From: Marisa cornuarietis
Lineage: Eukaryota > Mollusca > Gastropoda > Architaenioglossa > Ampullariidae
Length of the DNA: 64,000 nucleotides
Direction of reading: 5' to 3'
NCBI GenBank assembly: GCA_004794655.1
Contig: SMMW01000149.1
Location: forward strand, 1,922,001 to 1,986,000
The translations under genes and the position numbers were made by a program. The stretch's first letter is position 1; each line of letters starts with the position of its first letter. The notes below the pieces were generated by a model that was not told where the DNA came from, did not search any database, and saw only the letters and a list, made by a program, of their open reading frames with translations. Shown here piece after piece: positions 11,901 to 28,429 of the stretch.

Positions 11901-14900
11901 CTTACTGTGCACACATGGGTCACTAACTGCACAAACACAGGATCACTAACTTACAGTACAAACACAGGATCACTAACTTATAGTACAAACACAGGATCAC
12001 TAACTTATAGTACAACTTTGGTGCAGGACTTACCTGTGGTCAGAGTAGCCGACAACAGTAAAGTCTGCCTGTGCACATTTCCTTTTGTGTTGAGGGCCGT
12101 TACAATTTCAGCAACGTCTTTCTCATATCCCAGGTCTAACAACCTGAGAGCCAAATAAATGTAATTAACACAAGCAATATGGTAATCATGGTAACAAATG
12201 CAGCCCATGTCATTATGTCTAGCGCTAAAGAAAGTGTGTGTGTGTGTGTGTGCTTATGCATATGCGTTGTCCGCATGTATGCGCTTCTGCAGATTTTTTT
12301 TATCTGTTACTCTCAGTGGTTTTTGAGCTAGTACAAATGGCTCTGAACTATATTACATATCCATTTACAACTATCATACCTTCAAATATTGAAAATTACC
12401 TTTCTGTAGAATTTTAAAAGCAACAAACATGAACTAGAGCAGATACAAATGACACAACGTTCCTTTAAATACTTTTAAAAAAAAGTATTTCAAATAAACA
12501 CTGCAAAATGTTTATAGCATAAGAACAAGACTATTCAACTAGACTATTCACACTTTTGCCATTTATTACATTGGCAAAGTTCCCACTAAATATATTAGCA
12601 ATGCAAAATTCATTCACAATAACTTCATATAATACTGTTGAAACATCACAGCTAATCACTTATGCAAATTATTTCTTTACTGCGCATGCACATGCACTCT
12701 CTCAATCTATCATTAATATTCACTGCAAACATATATTTTCATATTATGGTCATACTATTTTTTACTTGCAATTTTAACAATGCTGTCATCAACTTCTTTT
12801 TAGAACTAACCTTCCACAATCACCAGGTCACTTATACTCCAATCCTCCCTTGCTGCCAACAAAAAAAAAACACACACACAAGAAAAAAAACTCACGTACC
12901 TGTCTGCTTCATCAAGAACCAACCACTCCACTTTAGACAAAGACAAACAGTCTGTGTGCTGTATGTGGTCTAAAATGCGACCTGGTGTCCCAATAAGTAT
13001 GTTAATACCCTTGCGGATCCTAGAACAATCAACAACTCAATTATTCATGAAATCAGTAATTCTGGCATTCTTGTGTCAGTTACAGAACCAGACTGTAATT
13101 TGAAACCAATTCTATACCAAATCTTTTGCAAATTAAAATGCAAGCTGCTGATGAACAAAAATCAATACTAAAGAAAAGCAATTGTATATTTTATAATGTA
13201 AACAGTACAACTAAACCATAAAGAAGTGTCACTAAAGTTCACTTTATTGTGATACAGACTAAAAAGTATACAACATTTTTAATTGCGTATAATATGACAA
13301 ACACACCTTGCTTTCTCAGCTTTTCGCTTTTCTCCTCCCATTAAACATCCAGCAACTACCCAAACAGCACACTGCAAATTATGGGCAACTTCAAATTTAG
13401 GCCCAACAACATCAAAGGCAAATAATTTGTGAAATTACAGGTGCAGTTATTTTTTGTATTACATATCTCATCGAGAAGATCAAATAAAACAAGAATAAAA
13501 CAGTAAAATAATCAGGCAAGAAACTAATGTTTCCTCAACTGAAAACATTTGAGGTATAAATGCATACATGCACCATTTCTTCCGCATTTTTTTTTTTTTA
13601 TCAAATAGTTTAGGAGTGAAAGATTAGAAATTTCAGTTTTGTTACCTGCAATACTGTAGAAAATGTTTCCAGACTCTGTACAGCAAGCTGAAAATATGAC
13701 ATAAACTATAATAAAAGAAACTCAGTTACAGTAAAACTTTCTTTTAAATTGATAAGACAAACATTCCACAACTAACTGGAATGAATGCCATATAATTAAG
13801 GCTAAAGGGTGTCAAAATGATAACTAAAGCAATACCTCTCGTGTGGGCACAATCACCAGGACATATGGGCCATCCTGTCGACTGACTTTTATTGCACGGT
13901 TCATGAGGCAGTTGACAATAGGCACAGCATATGCCAAGGTTTTACCTGTAAAACATGAAACTTAGCATTTCACTGAAGTACTATCAGTAAAGCCAACAGC
14001 GGTAATATTAGTAGTAACAGGAGTAGCAACGAAAAAGAAATTAATATTTATTTGTGTATGTGTATTTGAGAAAGAGAAATAAAGCATTACCAAGAACAAT
14101 GCTATTTCCTCAACAAGTATAGACATTTATAAAGACATTTGGACAGAGAGATTTATACCAGATCCTGTCTGTGATTTCACAAGCACATCTTTATTCTTCA
14201 GTATCACTGGAATAGACAGCTGCTGTACCCGAGTCATGGTTGTTAACCCAAGACGTTGCTCCAGTGTGGATATCTGTAAAACGTTTACATGCATACTAAA
14301 AGAATTTTTGATCAAATTACATTTTATGTGCCTCTCACACTTTCCCTTCGCATTTCTAGACATGCACAGAAACAGATAGGAAAACACAGCAAAGGTAAAA
14401 ATACCCCACAGCATAATGGCCCAAGGAACAGTGAGCACAAGGATTTCACCATGTCCAGGAGATAGCATATAAAAAGTATAACACAACATGCTCTTCCTAC
14501 CATCTAACAAATCAGATATCCATTTCTACTATGCTGTTGCTGGTGGACAAGGAAAATTTACCAGCAACAAAGAATCAGAACCAGCAACCTTCTTCTAATT
14601 AAGTGCATTATCACTAGGCTTCCCCACATATTTACAACACCACTACACAAACAATCACACATGCACGCACAAATTACATATATAATTTGTTGTCTTTTGC
14701 ACCACATAGCTTACCAAATGAGGATGAAGTGAAATGTCTTGAAATTTTGTTGATGCAAAGACTTCCTCCCTGATCCCTGGTACATTTGCACTTAAAAAGA
14801 GAAAATACAAAGGAGACAAAAATAAATGAGTGCCAGAGCTTAGACTATTTACTACTAACCAAACCTACATATTACACTCTTAACAAAAAAGGTTATACAA

Positions 14901-17213
14901 ATAATTTTTCTATTTTGTTACCAGGGGTGAAGATTGTTTTGTCTGCGGGCTATACAAGGCCAGAGCAGCAGAACTACAGCTTGACCAAATACAGAAGGCT
15001 AATTTTTCAGCTGATAATTTATTTCTTATAAATATCCAAATGATCCTCAGAGCAAAAAAGGTTCTACACCCCTGCTATATACATTAGTTTACATATATTA
15101 AAAGTAAGCCACAAATTTGTAAAATTTGTTGTTTTTAGCTTTCATTTAATAAATTTCAATTTAAATTCAACAGTATTTATTTAAGTTTACAACTAAACCA
15201 ATTCTGACACCTTTTTTTTCTAACCTCTTCACTGAAGGTATCTCAGGGTTGTGTTTAAACAATGAAGAAATAGGCTCCCCATGCATCTTCTGATGAATAT
15301 TTGCATGTTTTTCGTTGATTCTTCCATTCAATTTTCGCTTCTTAGCAGGTGATTCTTCTGACTGCTCCTTGTTGACAGCTATCCGTTTACCAAAAACTTT
15401 GGAATTCTTAAATTCCTGTTTGGGAGTGTTTGATTCTGGTTCCTGAAGCTTCTTTAACTTCAGAGACCTTCTCTGCTTGATTCTTTCAGCCTGGTATCAA
15501 AAATTATACTCAATCAAGCTGAATAAATGATTACATACTAATTGCATTCTCAGTTTTAAAAGTATATATGACAAATGGGCTTAAAACATTTCTATGTTCG
15601 TTTGGTCTACAATGTGTTTCTGATTTTCATAATGATTTAGTCATCATACATGATATACATAATAATTATGCAGGCTGTCAATTTCTACTGAGAGGGGTTG
15701 TCCTCTAAAGCTCTTGATGAAGGTATGGGTATTATGACTATTTAGAACAAACAAAAACCATAGTCAGCTCTGCAATTGCACATGAAGCCCAGAACTGAGC
15801 ATAGGTCTTTTTTTTCAATTGCCTGGGCACAAATCTACATTTGTCACACACTGCAAAGTGTATGCTCAGATTGACAACAAATGAACATTGAGATTACAAT
15901 GTATAAGAACAAACATAGTGACTAGAGACAATCTCTAGACAATTCATCAAACATCACTTACTGTTCAGAAGTACAACTCACTGTTTCACTAAGCTCAATC
16001 ACATTTACACATCACATGATTTTTTTATATCATCACTACCTACAAATGGTTTCCATTTAATGTAAGTTTTATCTGTTAAATTGTTGCTCAATACATCACT
16101 AAAATGCTGTAGCAATTTTATTCTCTAGTACATTACACTCTGCATTAACTGGTACTTAAATCACCAGTAAAAAAAACACAAAAAAACAAACAAAAACTAA
16201 AGAATTAAAAACACCTTGAATCAAACTTAAAAAGATCAGTTTCAAGTAGGAAATAAAATTCAAATTGATATCCTGATGTGATGTCCAGTAAACTCTTTAC
16301 CCCTGCTATAACAGTTGTAAGTGTGTGCTGTTATTTCTATGTCACTTTGAGTTTTAAAAAAAACTGCTAGTGAAGTTTATTAAGTTGAAATATGTTGTGA
16401 CTGACATTTACCTAAGACTGCATACTACATAAGTACATTCATATTTTTATAATAAAACTAATACAGTGTTTGTCTTTCCTCTTGGTTTTCTTATATCACT
16501 GTATTTCAATATTAATATCAAGACAATATAAAGTTCATGGTATGGTTATGGTTTAAGATGGCTACAGAATTACTCTGGCATATTTTTAATAGTAACCTTA
16601 AAACATCCTGAGTGAAACTACATTTATCCCGCATCTACCCCATGGGTGCTGCTTAGAGATTAAATATATGTTCTGTTACTCAATACAAATGTTGATTTTG
16701 ATATCTAAGCATTAGTGACACCACAATTTGTTGTTATTAGTTAGCTAAGTAATTATTTAAACACCATCATCTGCATTCTTTTGAAGACTTTACAGATTAA
16801 CAATTTTTTGTACATGTTAGTCCATTAGATGATGTTACTGTGTAGGCCTAACACACACACACACACACATAGGCCTATATATACACACATTTTAGTCAAA
16901 GAGACACAGATATACTAATGTAGCTTTTCCAATATTCTCTGCTTAAATGGCATATGGTATTTGTATGGATTACGCTAATGAATAACTAAATTACTACAAA
17001 TAAATAATAAATGATATTAAATAGACAAATTGAAAGATGAGCAATAATGTAGAAGTGCGAAAATTAAGAACTCAACAATAGAACCAATTATCAGTGATTG
17101 AAGAACGCAGGTCTTACCCTGTTCCCAAATACTTTCTGCTTAGATTTCAATTTGGCAGCAGGGAAAGAATCTGTTCCAATCAAGTTGACAGATATATTTA
17201 CATCGTCGTCCAT
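5934..17213 (-). CDS. DDX31: DDX31-type DEAD-box RNA helicase, 17 exons, complete
   Basis: Exons: 17213-17118, 15490-15225, 14790-14715, 14273-14159, 13945-13836, 13687-13646, 13371-13307, 13019-12900, 12143-12034, 11517-11282, 10777-10571, 10308-10249, 9979-9789, 9416-9332, 8682-8580, 7769-7559 and 6039-5934. Phases match at every junction and give 732 residues. The helicase motifs are in order: QTGSGKT (about 181-187), PTRE (218-221), TPGR (268-271), DEAD followed by RLLDLGY (293-296), SAT (328-330), DVASRGL and [10 protein letters not shown] (530-539). The C-terminal part has the DDX31-specific blocks [11 protein letters not shown] and [17 protein letters not shown] and a Lys-rich end. A basic N-terminal region (AKKRKLNGR) looks like a nuclear/nucleolar signal. 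DDX31/Dbp7 proteins act in the nucleolus in large-subunit ribosome assembly. The gene is head-to-head with RPS5. The protein is shorter than the roughly 850-residue human form, mainly at the ends. Confidence 0.93.
6505..7150 (-). pseudogene. Degenerate LINE reverse-transcriptase C-terminus in the last DDX31 intron
   Basis: Read on the minus strand from about 7140 down, one frame gives IKEMVVGF, then [18 protein letters not shown], a stop, [12 protein letters not shown], another stop and APAKKTLGL. Nearer 6550-6640 it gives [20 protein letters not shown]. These are the C-terminal blocks of a CR1/Rex1-like non-LTR retrotransposon (compare FRYLGTIFDSQLKWN in the fuller copy at 23-25.8 kb). Stops and frameshifts show that it is dead. 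It lies between DDX31 exons 16 and 17. Confidence 0.75.
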
Positions 17214-18192
17214 GTTTTCTAACACACGTGTTATGTAGTTAAGGGGACGCTAATCTGTGCAAAGTCACTGTTATTGCAAGGGATTATTTTCCTTTGGCTC
17301 GCTCTCACTAAGCATTTTGCGTGACCATGCAGAGTTTTAGCACTGTCTTTCAATAGCTCCGTGTTGACCTGTAACTGTGTGATTTCAAATATTGAGAAGC
17401 TGTGCTGGCAAACTATTTTTAAAATAAATAATGAAATGCTTTTGCCCACTTCAGTCAGCGCACAGTGACACAACAGTGTTTTATACAACTTTATTTATCC
17501 CCAAGGGCACAAATATACTTTCTGCCAACTATGCCAACATGTTCATGATCTGCATATTTTCTTGTTTGTTTATTTATAATTCCCTAAGAAAATCAGGTAC
17601 GCAAACGCTTGCAAGTTGCAATTTTGTCTGCTAATTCTCTCTCGTCCTTGCCCCAACTTAGAGAAGAGTTACAATCCTTGGGACCCCGTGCAACGGATGT
17701 GGAACCCCACTTGCTCGGGAACTTCCTTTCACGCTGGTTTGTCAAAGTAAGAAACACGATGCTTACTGTGTTATCAACTATTTCGATATTTTGTAACGTC
17801 ATTAGAATAAACCTTCATTTTTCTGTATGACCGTTATAGTTTTTTCTTCATCTTTTGATATGCTTGTACTTTTTCTGTAAATAACTTACGATTTCGTAAA
17901 ATTAAACTTGTGTAAATGCGATGTCGGACGTAAAGGTTCCCGACTGTAAACTACTGTAATAGGAAAAAAGTGCATTTATTTAATTAATTAATGCGGCGAC
18001 AGTGAACATGTATGATACGTTCTGCTCTTGCTTTTATCTCTATTTTCTTCGTGCCTACTTGTATCTAACCGTCCACTGTTATGTTCATTTATCATTACAT
18101 TTCTGGTCTGCGGACAGTTCGATCTATCTTGGTCGTGATGCTGCGCATTACAAATACAGATTATTGTTATTATTTTTATTTTATTCCTCAGT
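17214..18192. promoter_or_regulatory. Head-to-head spacer between DDX31 and RPS5, probable shared promoter region
   Basis: The two start codons lie 980 bases apart on opposite strands. On the plus side a pyrimidine-rich CCTTTC (17725-17730) followed by a donor GTAAGA at 17747 suits a short non-coding first exon of a TOP-type ribosomal protein mRNA. It would be spliced to the acceptor TTCCTCAG at 18183-18190, two bases before the RPS5 ATG. Both genes serve ribosome production, so shared control is plausible. The exact start sites are inferred. Confidence 0.5.
17478..17525 (-). mobile_element. LINE 3'-tail remnant
   Basis: On the minus strand this reads as GGATAAATAAAGTTG preceded by a short GC-containing block. 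It is the same 3' end as the CR1/Rex1-like LINE that finishes near 23000-23040. No coding part remains. It lies in the spacer between DDX31 and RPS5. Confidence 0.5.
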
Positions 18193-21425
<3,233 letters not shown>

Positions 21426-21484
21426 GACTTTTTCTTGGCAGACTACTGCCATGCAAAGTGCACTGTGCTTCTGCAGGAAATGAA

Positions 21485-21490
21485 AATAAA
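21485..21490 (+). terminator. RPS5 poly(A) signal
   Basis: AATAAA about 60 bases after the RPS5 stop codon, in a T/G-rich context downstream, as expected for a short ribosomal-protein 3' UTR. Confidence 0.75.
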
Positions 21491-22109
21491 CGAGCATAAA
21501 ATGAGTTGTGGACAAAATTTGTTTTTGAATTGTTTGTTGTGCTGAAGAATGTCGCCTGTTTTCTTTTGCTTTCCTGTTGCTAAATGCTTTTAGCTGCAGT
21601 GGTGTATGATGCTTTAAGCAATATTTCTAACAGCTTGCTCAAATTAGTACCTTATAGTCTTGCATTTTAATGAGAAATACATTTATATGGCGCCTTTGTC
21701 GGGCAATGGAAGTAATATGAGTGCACATGTACAGTGTGCTTTCCTGTCAAAAAGGCAAGCTTGGTGCACTGCACATAACAAAGATCAAGTGACAATCCAA
21801 TAAAGCGATGACACAGCAGCACACAATGTAGGGAAAGCCAGAATGCAGTAAGATGAGCCAGTTGGACCTTGCAATGGAGAATATGGGTTGTAAGAAAAGT
21901 CTTCAAACAGCAAAAGGGAGGTGGCCCATATCGATGTTTCATCAAGGTACCCAGTTAAGCAGAACTGAACCAGCAAGAGCATCGCTGTCTCGATACACAG
22001 CAATGCCGAATGGTAGAAGTGAAAAGGGCAAATCACTGACCGCGAAGGAAGTGGCAGGATATGGAAACTGCTAGTCGTCAAGAACATGTCTGTCCACGCC
22101 ATAAAAGGT

Positions 22110-22180
22110 AGGACAGGGCGCAATGGTTAGCGCCTGTCGCCAATACAGTGAAGGTTGGCTGTTCTGTGTTCAGCTCTCAA
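22110..22180 (+). mobile_element. tRNA-derived SINE head
   Basis: GCGCAATGGTTAGCGCCTG fits an RNA polymerase III A box in a tRNA-like head, and TGTTCAGCTCT about 40 bases later sits where the B box belongs. The 3' part is not well bounded; the sequence runs into a hAT MITE at 22220. It does not fold as a real tRNA gene, so I call it a SINE. Confidence 0.55.
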
Positions 22181-22219
22181 GTACATTGTTCTTTCTCTGT
22201 ATGTGGCATCTGTTTACAG

Positions 22220-22377
22220 CCGCGGTTCTCAACTTGGGGGGGGGGGGCGCAAGCTGCTGAAAAGGAGGCCGCAAAGGCAGTCATTTTCTCATATAGGTAT
22301 TAGTGGCTAAGGGGGGCGCGCGAACGTACCTTTATTCGTCTCGGGGGGCGTCACAAGTAAAAGGTTGAGAAACGCTG
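22220..22377. mobile_element. hAT-type MITE with 8-bp target duplication
   Basis: The element starts CCGCGGTTCTCAAC and ends GTTGAGAAACGCTG. The ends are inverted repeats with only a few mismatches. It is flanked by the perfect 8-bp direct repeat GTTTACAG at 22212-22219 and 22378-22385, the duplication size of hAT transposons. The inside is G-rich (GGGGGGGGG and GGGGGGCG runs) with no coding capacity. Confidence 0.85.
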
Positions 22378-22588
22378 GTTTACAGGGCTTGCTGTGATCT
22401 AGCCTTAGTTGCTGGCTCGGCGTTAAACTCCTCCTCTAAAAGGCAGAATGCCACAGACAATCCAACACACCTAGGGAAGATGTATAGCCATAAACTGGGG
22501 TGATGAAACCAGAAAAGATCGTAGACAAAACAGAAAAACGCCGAGCTTCCCCATTCAGCATGTTAGGCGAGGGGACATAACACTCTGC

Positions 22589-22820
22589 GGGGCGGTCCGG
22601 TGGCGTAGTGGTTATTACCTGTAACGGTGTAACCAATAGTGAGGATTGACTGTCCTGGGTTCAGATTTTGTCTCGGGCACGCTGCACTTAGAATCTGCTT
22701 AGAGGACTGGCTGCTTTGGTGTGATTCAGCTTCTGTTGCTGTCTGCGTAAAGCACCAATCCACACACACCCCACCCCCGCGTGAGTGTGAAAATGGGTGA
22801 ATAAAGTAAGTTCATGTCGG
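22589..22820 (+). mobile_element. tRNA-derived SINE
   Basis: GGTGGCGTAGTGGTTATTACC is an A-box region and GGGTTCAGATTTTG the B-box region about 45 bases later. A roughly 150-base body follows (TCAGCTTCTGTTGCTGTCTG, then ...GTGAATAAAGTAAG). Exact ends and target duplications are not clear. Confidence 0.6.
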
Positions 22821-22997
22821 TGAACAGGTGAGACTACTTGTTGAAAAACAAAAGGACCGTTCCCTGTGACAACTTCCTTGCTTGCTCAGTCTTTGTGAAG
22901 TTCGGCTTCCTTGTATGCAGTAGGGTTGTTTTTTTGTTTGTTTTTTGTTTTGTTTTTTTGGTACCTAGAAGCTTGCTTCCTGGGGGTTATGTAGACA

Positions 22998-25800
22998 CTA
23001 ATGTTGACAATGACCAACTTTATTTATCCCAGTGGGCAATTTGTATGTGGGCATGTGCTCTAGTTCAACAGTGACTGGCAAAAACAAAAACAAAACATGT
23101 ATCTCTATATAGATTTTAAAAAAAAAACTTACAGGGAAATCAAGTATACACATACAACATCACACACGCGCACACACACCACTGACAGCTCATCTAACAT
23201 TAAGCAGCTGGACTGCAGATGGCACAAATGATTTTAGGTGTCTGTTACTCTTACATATAGGCATGGCATAACGTTTACCTGAGCTTAATAATAAAAATTC
23301 TTTTGTTAATACATGATCAGGTAATGATAAAATGCATGAGGCTTTCCGTACTATTTGCTGGTTACAAAAAGAGGCTAAATCCCTCTGTCTGATACCAATT
23401 ATCTTAGAACAGATGTTAACAACACTGTTCAGACTATTCCTATCATGGACAGAGAGATTGCGAAACCAGCAGACAAATGAGAAAGATAGAAGACTCTCAA
23501 TGAATGACTGGTAAAAACGGCCTAATATTACTTGACTAACTGAAAAACTCTTTAATTTATGCAAAAGATACATTCTTTGTTGGCCACGTTTAACAATGTG
23601 TTCGGTGTTTAAGTTCCATTTGAGCTGGCTATCAAAAATAGTTCCCAGATACCTGAAGGAGTTAACAACTTCAACAGGTTTACTATGAATCACACTGGGA
23701 ATAACAAAATCCTCTTTGATCTTCCTAAAGTCTATAACTATTTCTTTAGTCTTATCTACATTCAACTCTTAAAAGTTATCATCACACCACTGTACAAAAT
23801 TCGTTAAGGCATTGCCATGATCTGTTGTGTGTTCCTGTAAAAGAGTCAACAATGCAGTGTCATCAGAGAACTTGATGAGGTAGCTATTCTCCTCCATGCT
23901 TCTGCAGCTGTCAGTGTACATGATAAATAACAAGGGTGACAGACAACAACCCTGTGGGGAGCCAGTGCTTGTAAAAACTGTGTCAGAATAATTACTATTA
24001 ACATAAACCCTCTGCTGTCTACAAGTCAAAAAATCCACTATCCATAAAACCAGTTGATGTGGCAGGTCAAAATCAAAAATCAGTCTCGAAGCCAGAAGGT
24101 GTGGTTGCACTGTATTGAATGCAGAACTAAAATCTGCGAAGAGTAATCTGGCATGTGACTTGGGCTTTTCTAAATGTTTATACAGTGTGTTCAGAATGAA
24201 TAACTTGGCATCGTCAACACCCCTCGTCTTCCTGTATGCAAATTGCAGTGGGTCCAGTTTACTCTCTACAGATGTTAAGATGAGACTTTTTACAATTTTC
24301 TCAAAGGTTTTCATTACAAGGGAGGTTAAAGCTATTGGCCGAAAATCATTGGGTTGGCTGGGGTTAGGTTTTTTAGGGAGAGGGACGATGTTAGACAGTT
24401 TCCAGAGTGCTGGAATGTGCCCTGAGTCGAGAGAGAGTTGAAAAAGATGTTGAAACACTCCTCCCAACTGAACAGCACAGAAGTGCAGGACACGCCCACA
24501 AATCCCATCAGGCCCCTGTGACTTGTTGACCTTGACCCGCTTAAGCATTTCCGTCACCGACTTGAGAAATGACAATGTTGTTATCTAACACCAGCGACTT
24601 GTTTAAGTTCCCTAACTCTTTCAGAAAAATCATGGTTGTCGAAGCGTGCATAGAAGTTATTTAAAACATTTGGCAAGTCCTGGTCGCTCACGCCGTTGAG
24701 TTTGACTGATTTTCTAGTGCAGACCATCTTTTGATTAACAGAAGCCATGGACTTAGTCCCCTGCCAGGCATAACGAAGGTCACCGGCACAATAACGAAGC
24801 TCTATCTTGTCTTTATATTCTCTTTTCGCTCTTTTGATCGCAGCCCTTACATCTCTGTTCGCAGATCTTTTTGCCAGGGTATCGCCGGTAAAATAGATAC
24901 GCTTTTTCTTGTTAAGTACATTTTTCAAGCTTCTGGTTACCCACGGTTTGTTGTTGGAAAATATAACAATGGTTTTGCTGGGTATTACAGACTCAACACA
25001 AAAAGAAATGTATGAGGAAACAGCATCTGTCAGTTCATCAGGGGAATTACAAGAGTCATAAAAAGCATCCCACACCGTACAATCAAAACAGCCTCGCAAA
25101 CACTCAACACTCTCATCCGTCCAGCGCTTCACCGACTTAGCCACAGGTTTCACACGTTCAAACACAGGCCTGTACACGGGGGCCAGAAACACACTGTGGT
25201 GGTAGGAAGCCCCAAAAGATGGCATAGGCTTGGCTTTGTAGGCTGCGGGGACAGTGCCATAGCATAAATCCAGTTTGGTGTGTTTCTGGGTTGTTGGGCA
25301 GGTCACATACTGGTCATACGTTTTTAAAATCTTTGACAGATCACAATTGTTAAAATCGCCCAGAATAAATTTTGGCGCGTCTGGTGACAATGAATCGAGT
25401 TTGTGTGTAACATCGGCGATTACCTTCCTGGCAGACGTGACATTCGCTCTAGGGTGAATATACACCAATGTGAAGAACAGCTGGGGAAATTCTCTAGGAA
25501 GATAAAAGGGGCGAATGGAGACTGACAACAGTTCGATATCAGGCGTACAGATTGTTTCACGCACTACAACAGTGTTACAGTACCTTTTGTTGACATACAA
25601 GCAAACCCCCCCACCGGTGGATTTGCCAGTAATGGTTGCTGAGCGGTCACAGCGATATGGGAGACCAAAGCCAGAAATATACAGCTCATCACCATCATTA
25701 TCTTTTAGCCATGTTTCGGTGCAAGCAAGCAGACAGGTGTCGCGATACTCCTTCATACACATGCTGAATGTTAGCGGAGAGGTTAGAGCTGCTGAACAAG
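22998..25800 (-). mobile_element. CR1/Rex1-like LINE, 5'-truncated, nearly intact ORF2
   Basis: On the minus strand the order is: endonuclease part (25762-24581, with ACTETWL, FILGDFNNCD and FGASYHHSV), then reverse transcriptase (24575-23769, with VNKSQGPDGICGR, NDFRPIALTS, FADFSSAFN, GSPQGCCLSPLLF and FSDDTALL), then a thumb/C-terminal part (23765-23190, with VDKTKEIVIDFR and FRYLGTIF). The 3' end near 23000-23040 has GGATAAATAAAGTTGG, typical of this group. The first two parts are separated by a frameshift near 24578. The second and third are in the same frame, split only by one TAA at 23769-23771. The first catalytic motif is FADF and the second FSDD. The N-terminal part of the endonuclease is missing beyond about 25800. 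The clade call is from motif style only. Confidence 0.88.
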
Positions 25801-26243
25801 AACAACTTGAACAGTATTATAGTCCCCGATTTTTGAATTTCCTACAATAATAACAGCACCAGCAAAATCAATTTTTACAGAAATCAAATGGGCTGAAGTG
25901 AAAACTCTTGACAAGTGACAGCGTGTTTATATTGAGACATCCTTTCCTTAATTGCGCGCTATAGTCTGTCAGGTTTCACTACACACTTTGCGGTTTTTCA
26001 TTTATTACATTTCCCCAGTGCGAGGGACCCTACAGGATAATTACAAAGGTCGTGGGAATTTCACTTATCCGTGTTTGTGTATGGGTGTGACGTAATGTTT
26101 TTAACTAGACGGATGTCGCACACTGCAAACTGATTCGAACGAAGGTCAGCGGAACGTGATCCTTTGCGCCGTGTTCGTGCTCTGAGGTGGAGAAAAAGTT
26201 TCGAACGAGCTTGGCTAAAGGGCAGTCTCAAAACAGCTGGGTC

Positions 26244-28396
26244 ATGGAGGACGAAGATGACTGTACTGGTGAATCCACAAAGAGAGGAAAAGATGAATCT
26301 TCGTTGCTTTGGTCTGAAAGGCAGGATCAATATGTGAGTATTTGTGATCATAAACATGTACCAAGTGAAGGTTTAATTGTCTCTCCCATCTCCATTAATG
26401 TGCGATATTACCGGTGTGTGTTCACAAGCGTGTTCCTACACGTACGTGTATTCAAAAGAGCCATCGCTTATAATCATTTGCCATATCACGACAGTTTCAG
26501 GGTAACCGAGGTCTATTAATCAATAAAGGTTAGTTAATTTGGTGTGCAGAAAACTGGGGTCAACGATCAGACGGATGACTGTCCATCGAGAATGACTGAT
26601 GATGGCAGTGATAACGTCTATGAAAGTGAAGACAGTCCAACTATAGTTCTGGAAAAGGATGATGAGGACCTAGAGAAATCACTACAAGACAGCGGGTGGG
26701 CGTGGTTGGTGGCTCTCGGCTGCTTCTTGTCCCACGTCATAACCGGTGTGTTGGAGACGCCGCTGAATGTATCGCCTTTTTGACACTAAACTATTAAATG
26801 CGTGCATTACAAATTATCTTAATGGTATAAATGCTGGCTTTAAAATTCCTGTATTTATTTTAGTCGAGCTGAAAACGTGACGTTTTTCTCGCGAACCAGC
26901 GCATGCAAAGCATGGGAAGTAACCCATGCACAGTAACGACCTAAAAGTGGTGTTATGTCCCTTGGATAAGTCTGCTGTAATAGGTGTATGGGTGACACTT
27001 AATCCCCTAGACACTTAATCCTCAAAAATGCCCCCAAATCGCGACACAACACTCAAAACTGCTATTTTGTGAACTTGAAATATTATAACCGTAAGAGAAA
27101 TGTGTCGCGTGGTAACTCTGGGTAACTGGTAAGACTGGGATGCGCAGATTTACAATTAGCGATCTACCCTCTAGGAGTCTAGGCGATACTAGGTGGACTC
27201 CCTAACATAACCAGCCATTTCCAAGGCCATACTGACCGGAGCAGAACACTGGTTGTAAAAACTATGAACTAATGTTATAAATGTTGAAGTTAAGTATTAT
27301 TTTAATTGTCAAACTCATTTTGCTGTTTCCATGAAAATAATTATTTGAATTTTAATTAAATTTTTCATTCACTTCATAATTTTTTTAGTTGAAATTTCAT
27401 TTTGAGGATTAAGTGTCGGGGATTCCGGTGTATGTGGTCTAATGCAAGGTCCTTTACTTTAAAAAAAAACTGTTTACTGCGCTGTCATGTATCTGGTTGA
27501 TTTAGATGCAGACTAATAATTTCACTTCATTTAAATTTTTTGTTTGTTTTACGTAGTTTGTTTTCCATATAAATCCAAATGACCTTTCGGCAATGCATTA
27601 TTTGCTGTGTGATGCACCAGTTTCAAAAAGCGCCGCCTGACAACGTACTGTAATATTAATAATCTTTGTGTTATTACGCGACAGGCGGACTGGAGAGAAC
27701 CGACGGGGTTTTCTTCATCAAGCTGACGTCACACTTCCAGGCCAGCGCACAGGTCACGGCGTGGGCGGGTGCACTGACGGCCACCGTCATGCTTTCCATG
27801 GGTAGGTTGATTCCATCTGCAGGAAAAAAAGAGGCTGTTTTGAGACATGAAGCCAAACGCCCCCCAAACATGATCACGAAATGATACACTACCGACAGGA
27901 CCGATTGTCACATTATGTATTTGTATTTGCGTACTGCATGAAGGTATTGTGTGCACACGTGTAAACTGTACCACACTGACTGCTGTCAAAATTAGCTCAG
28001 TTGATAAGTATTGTTTGCACACACGTGCAGTCAGATTAGTATTTTGAGGTTTAAAACGAGTTGCTGCCATTCCACAGGGCCCCTGGCTGGGGCATTGTGC
28101 AGCCGCTTCAGTGCCCGGGCATCGGTGATGGTTGGAGCGATCCTCTACACCGCCGGACTAGCGCTCAGTGGCCTGGCGTCCAACATGCCGACCCTGCTCT
28201 TCTTTTTCGGAGTAGTGCAAGGTGTGTGCTGCCTCGTCACAGGAGCGATCTCCTTTTTTTTTCCCCTGTACACTACGATACAGTACGATACAATGCTCTT
28301 TTGTTTCGAAAAGCATTAAAGCAGTTCGTCCAGCTAGAATTTTACTTCTCCAGAGATCAAAGCAAAAACATTTTAAGTCATAATTCATTGCACGGG

Positions 28397-28429
<33 letters not shown>

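Noticed and set aside
22110..22672. tRNA genes
   Set aside because: A- and B-box-like motifs are present, but the sequence around them does not make a cloverleaf; the longer bodies fit SINEs.
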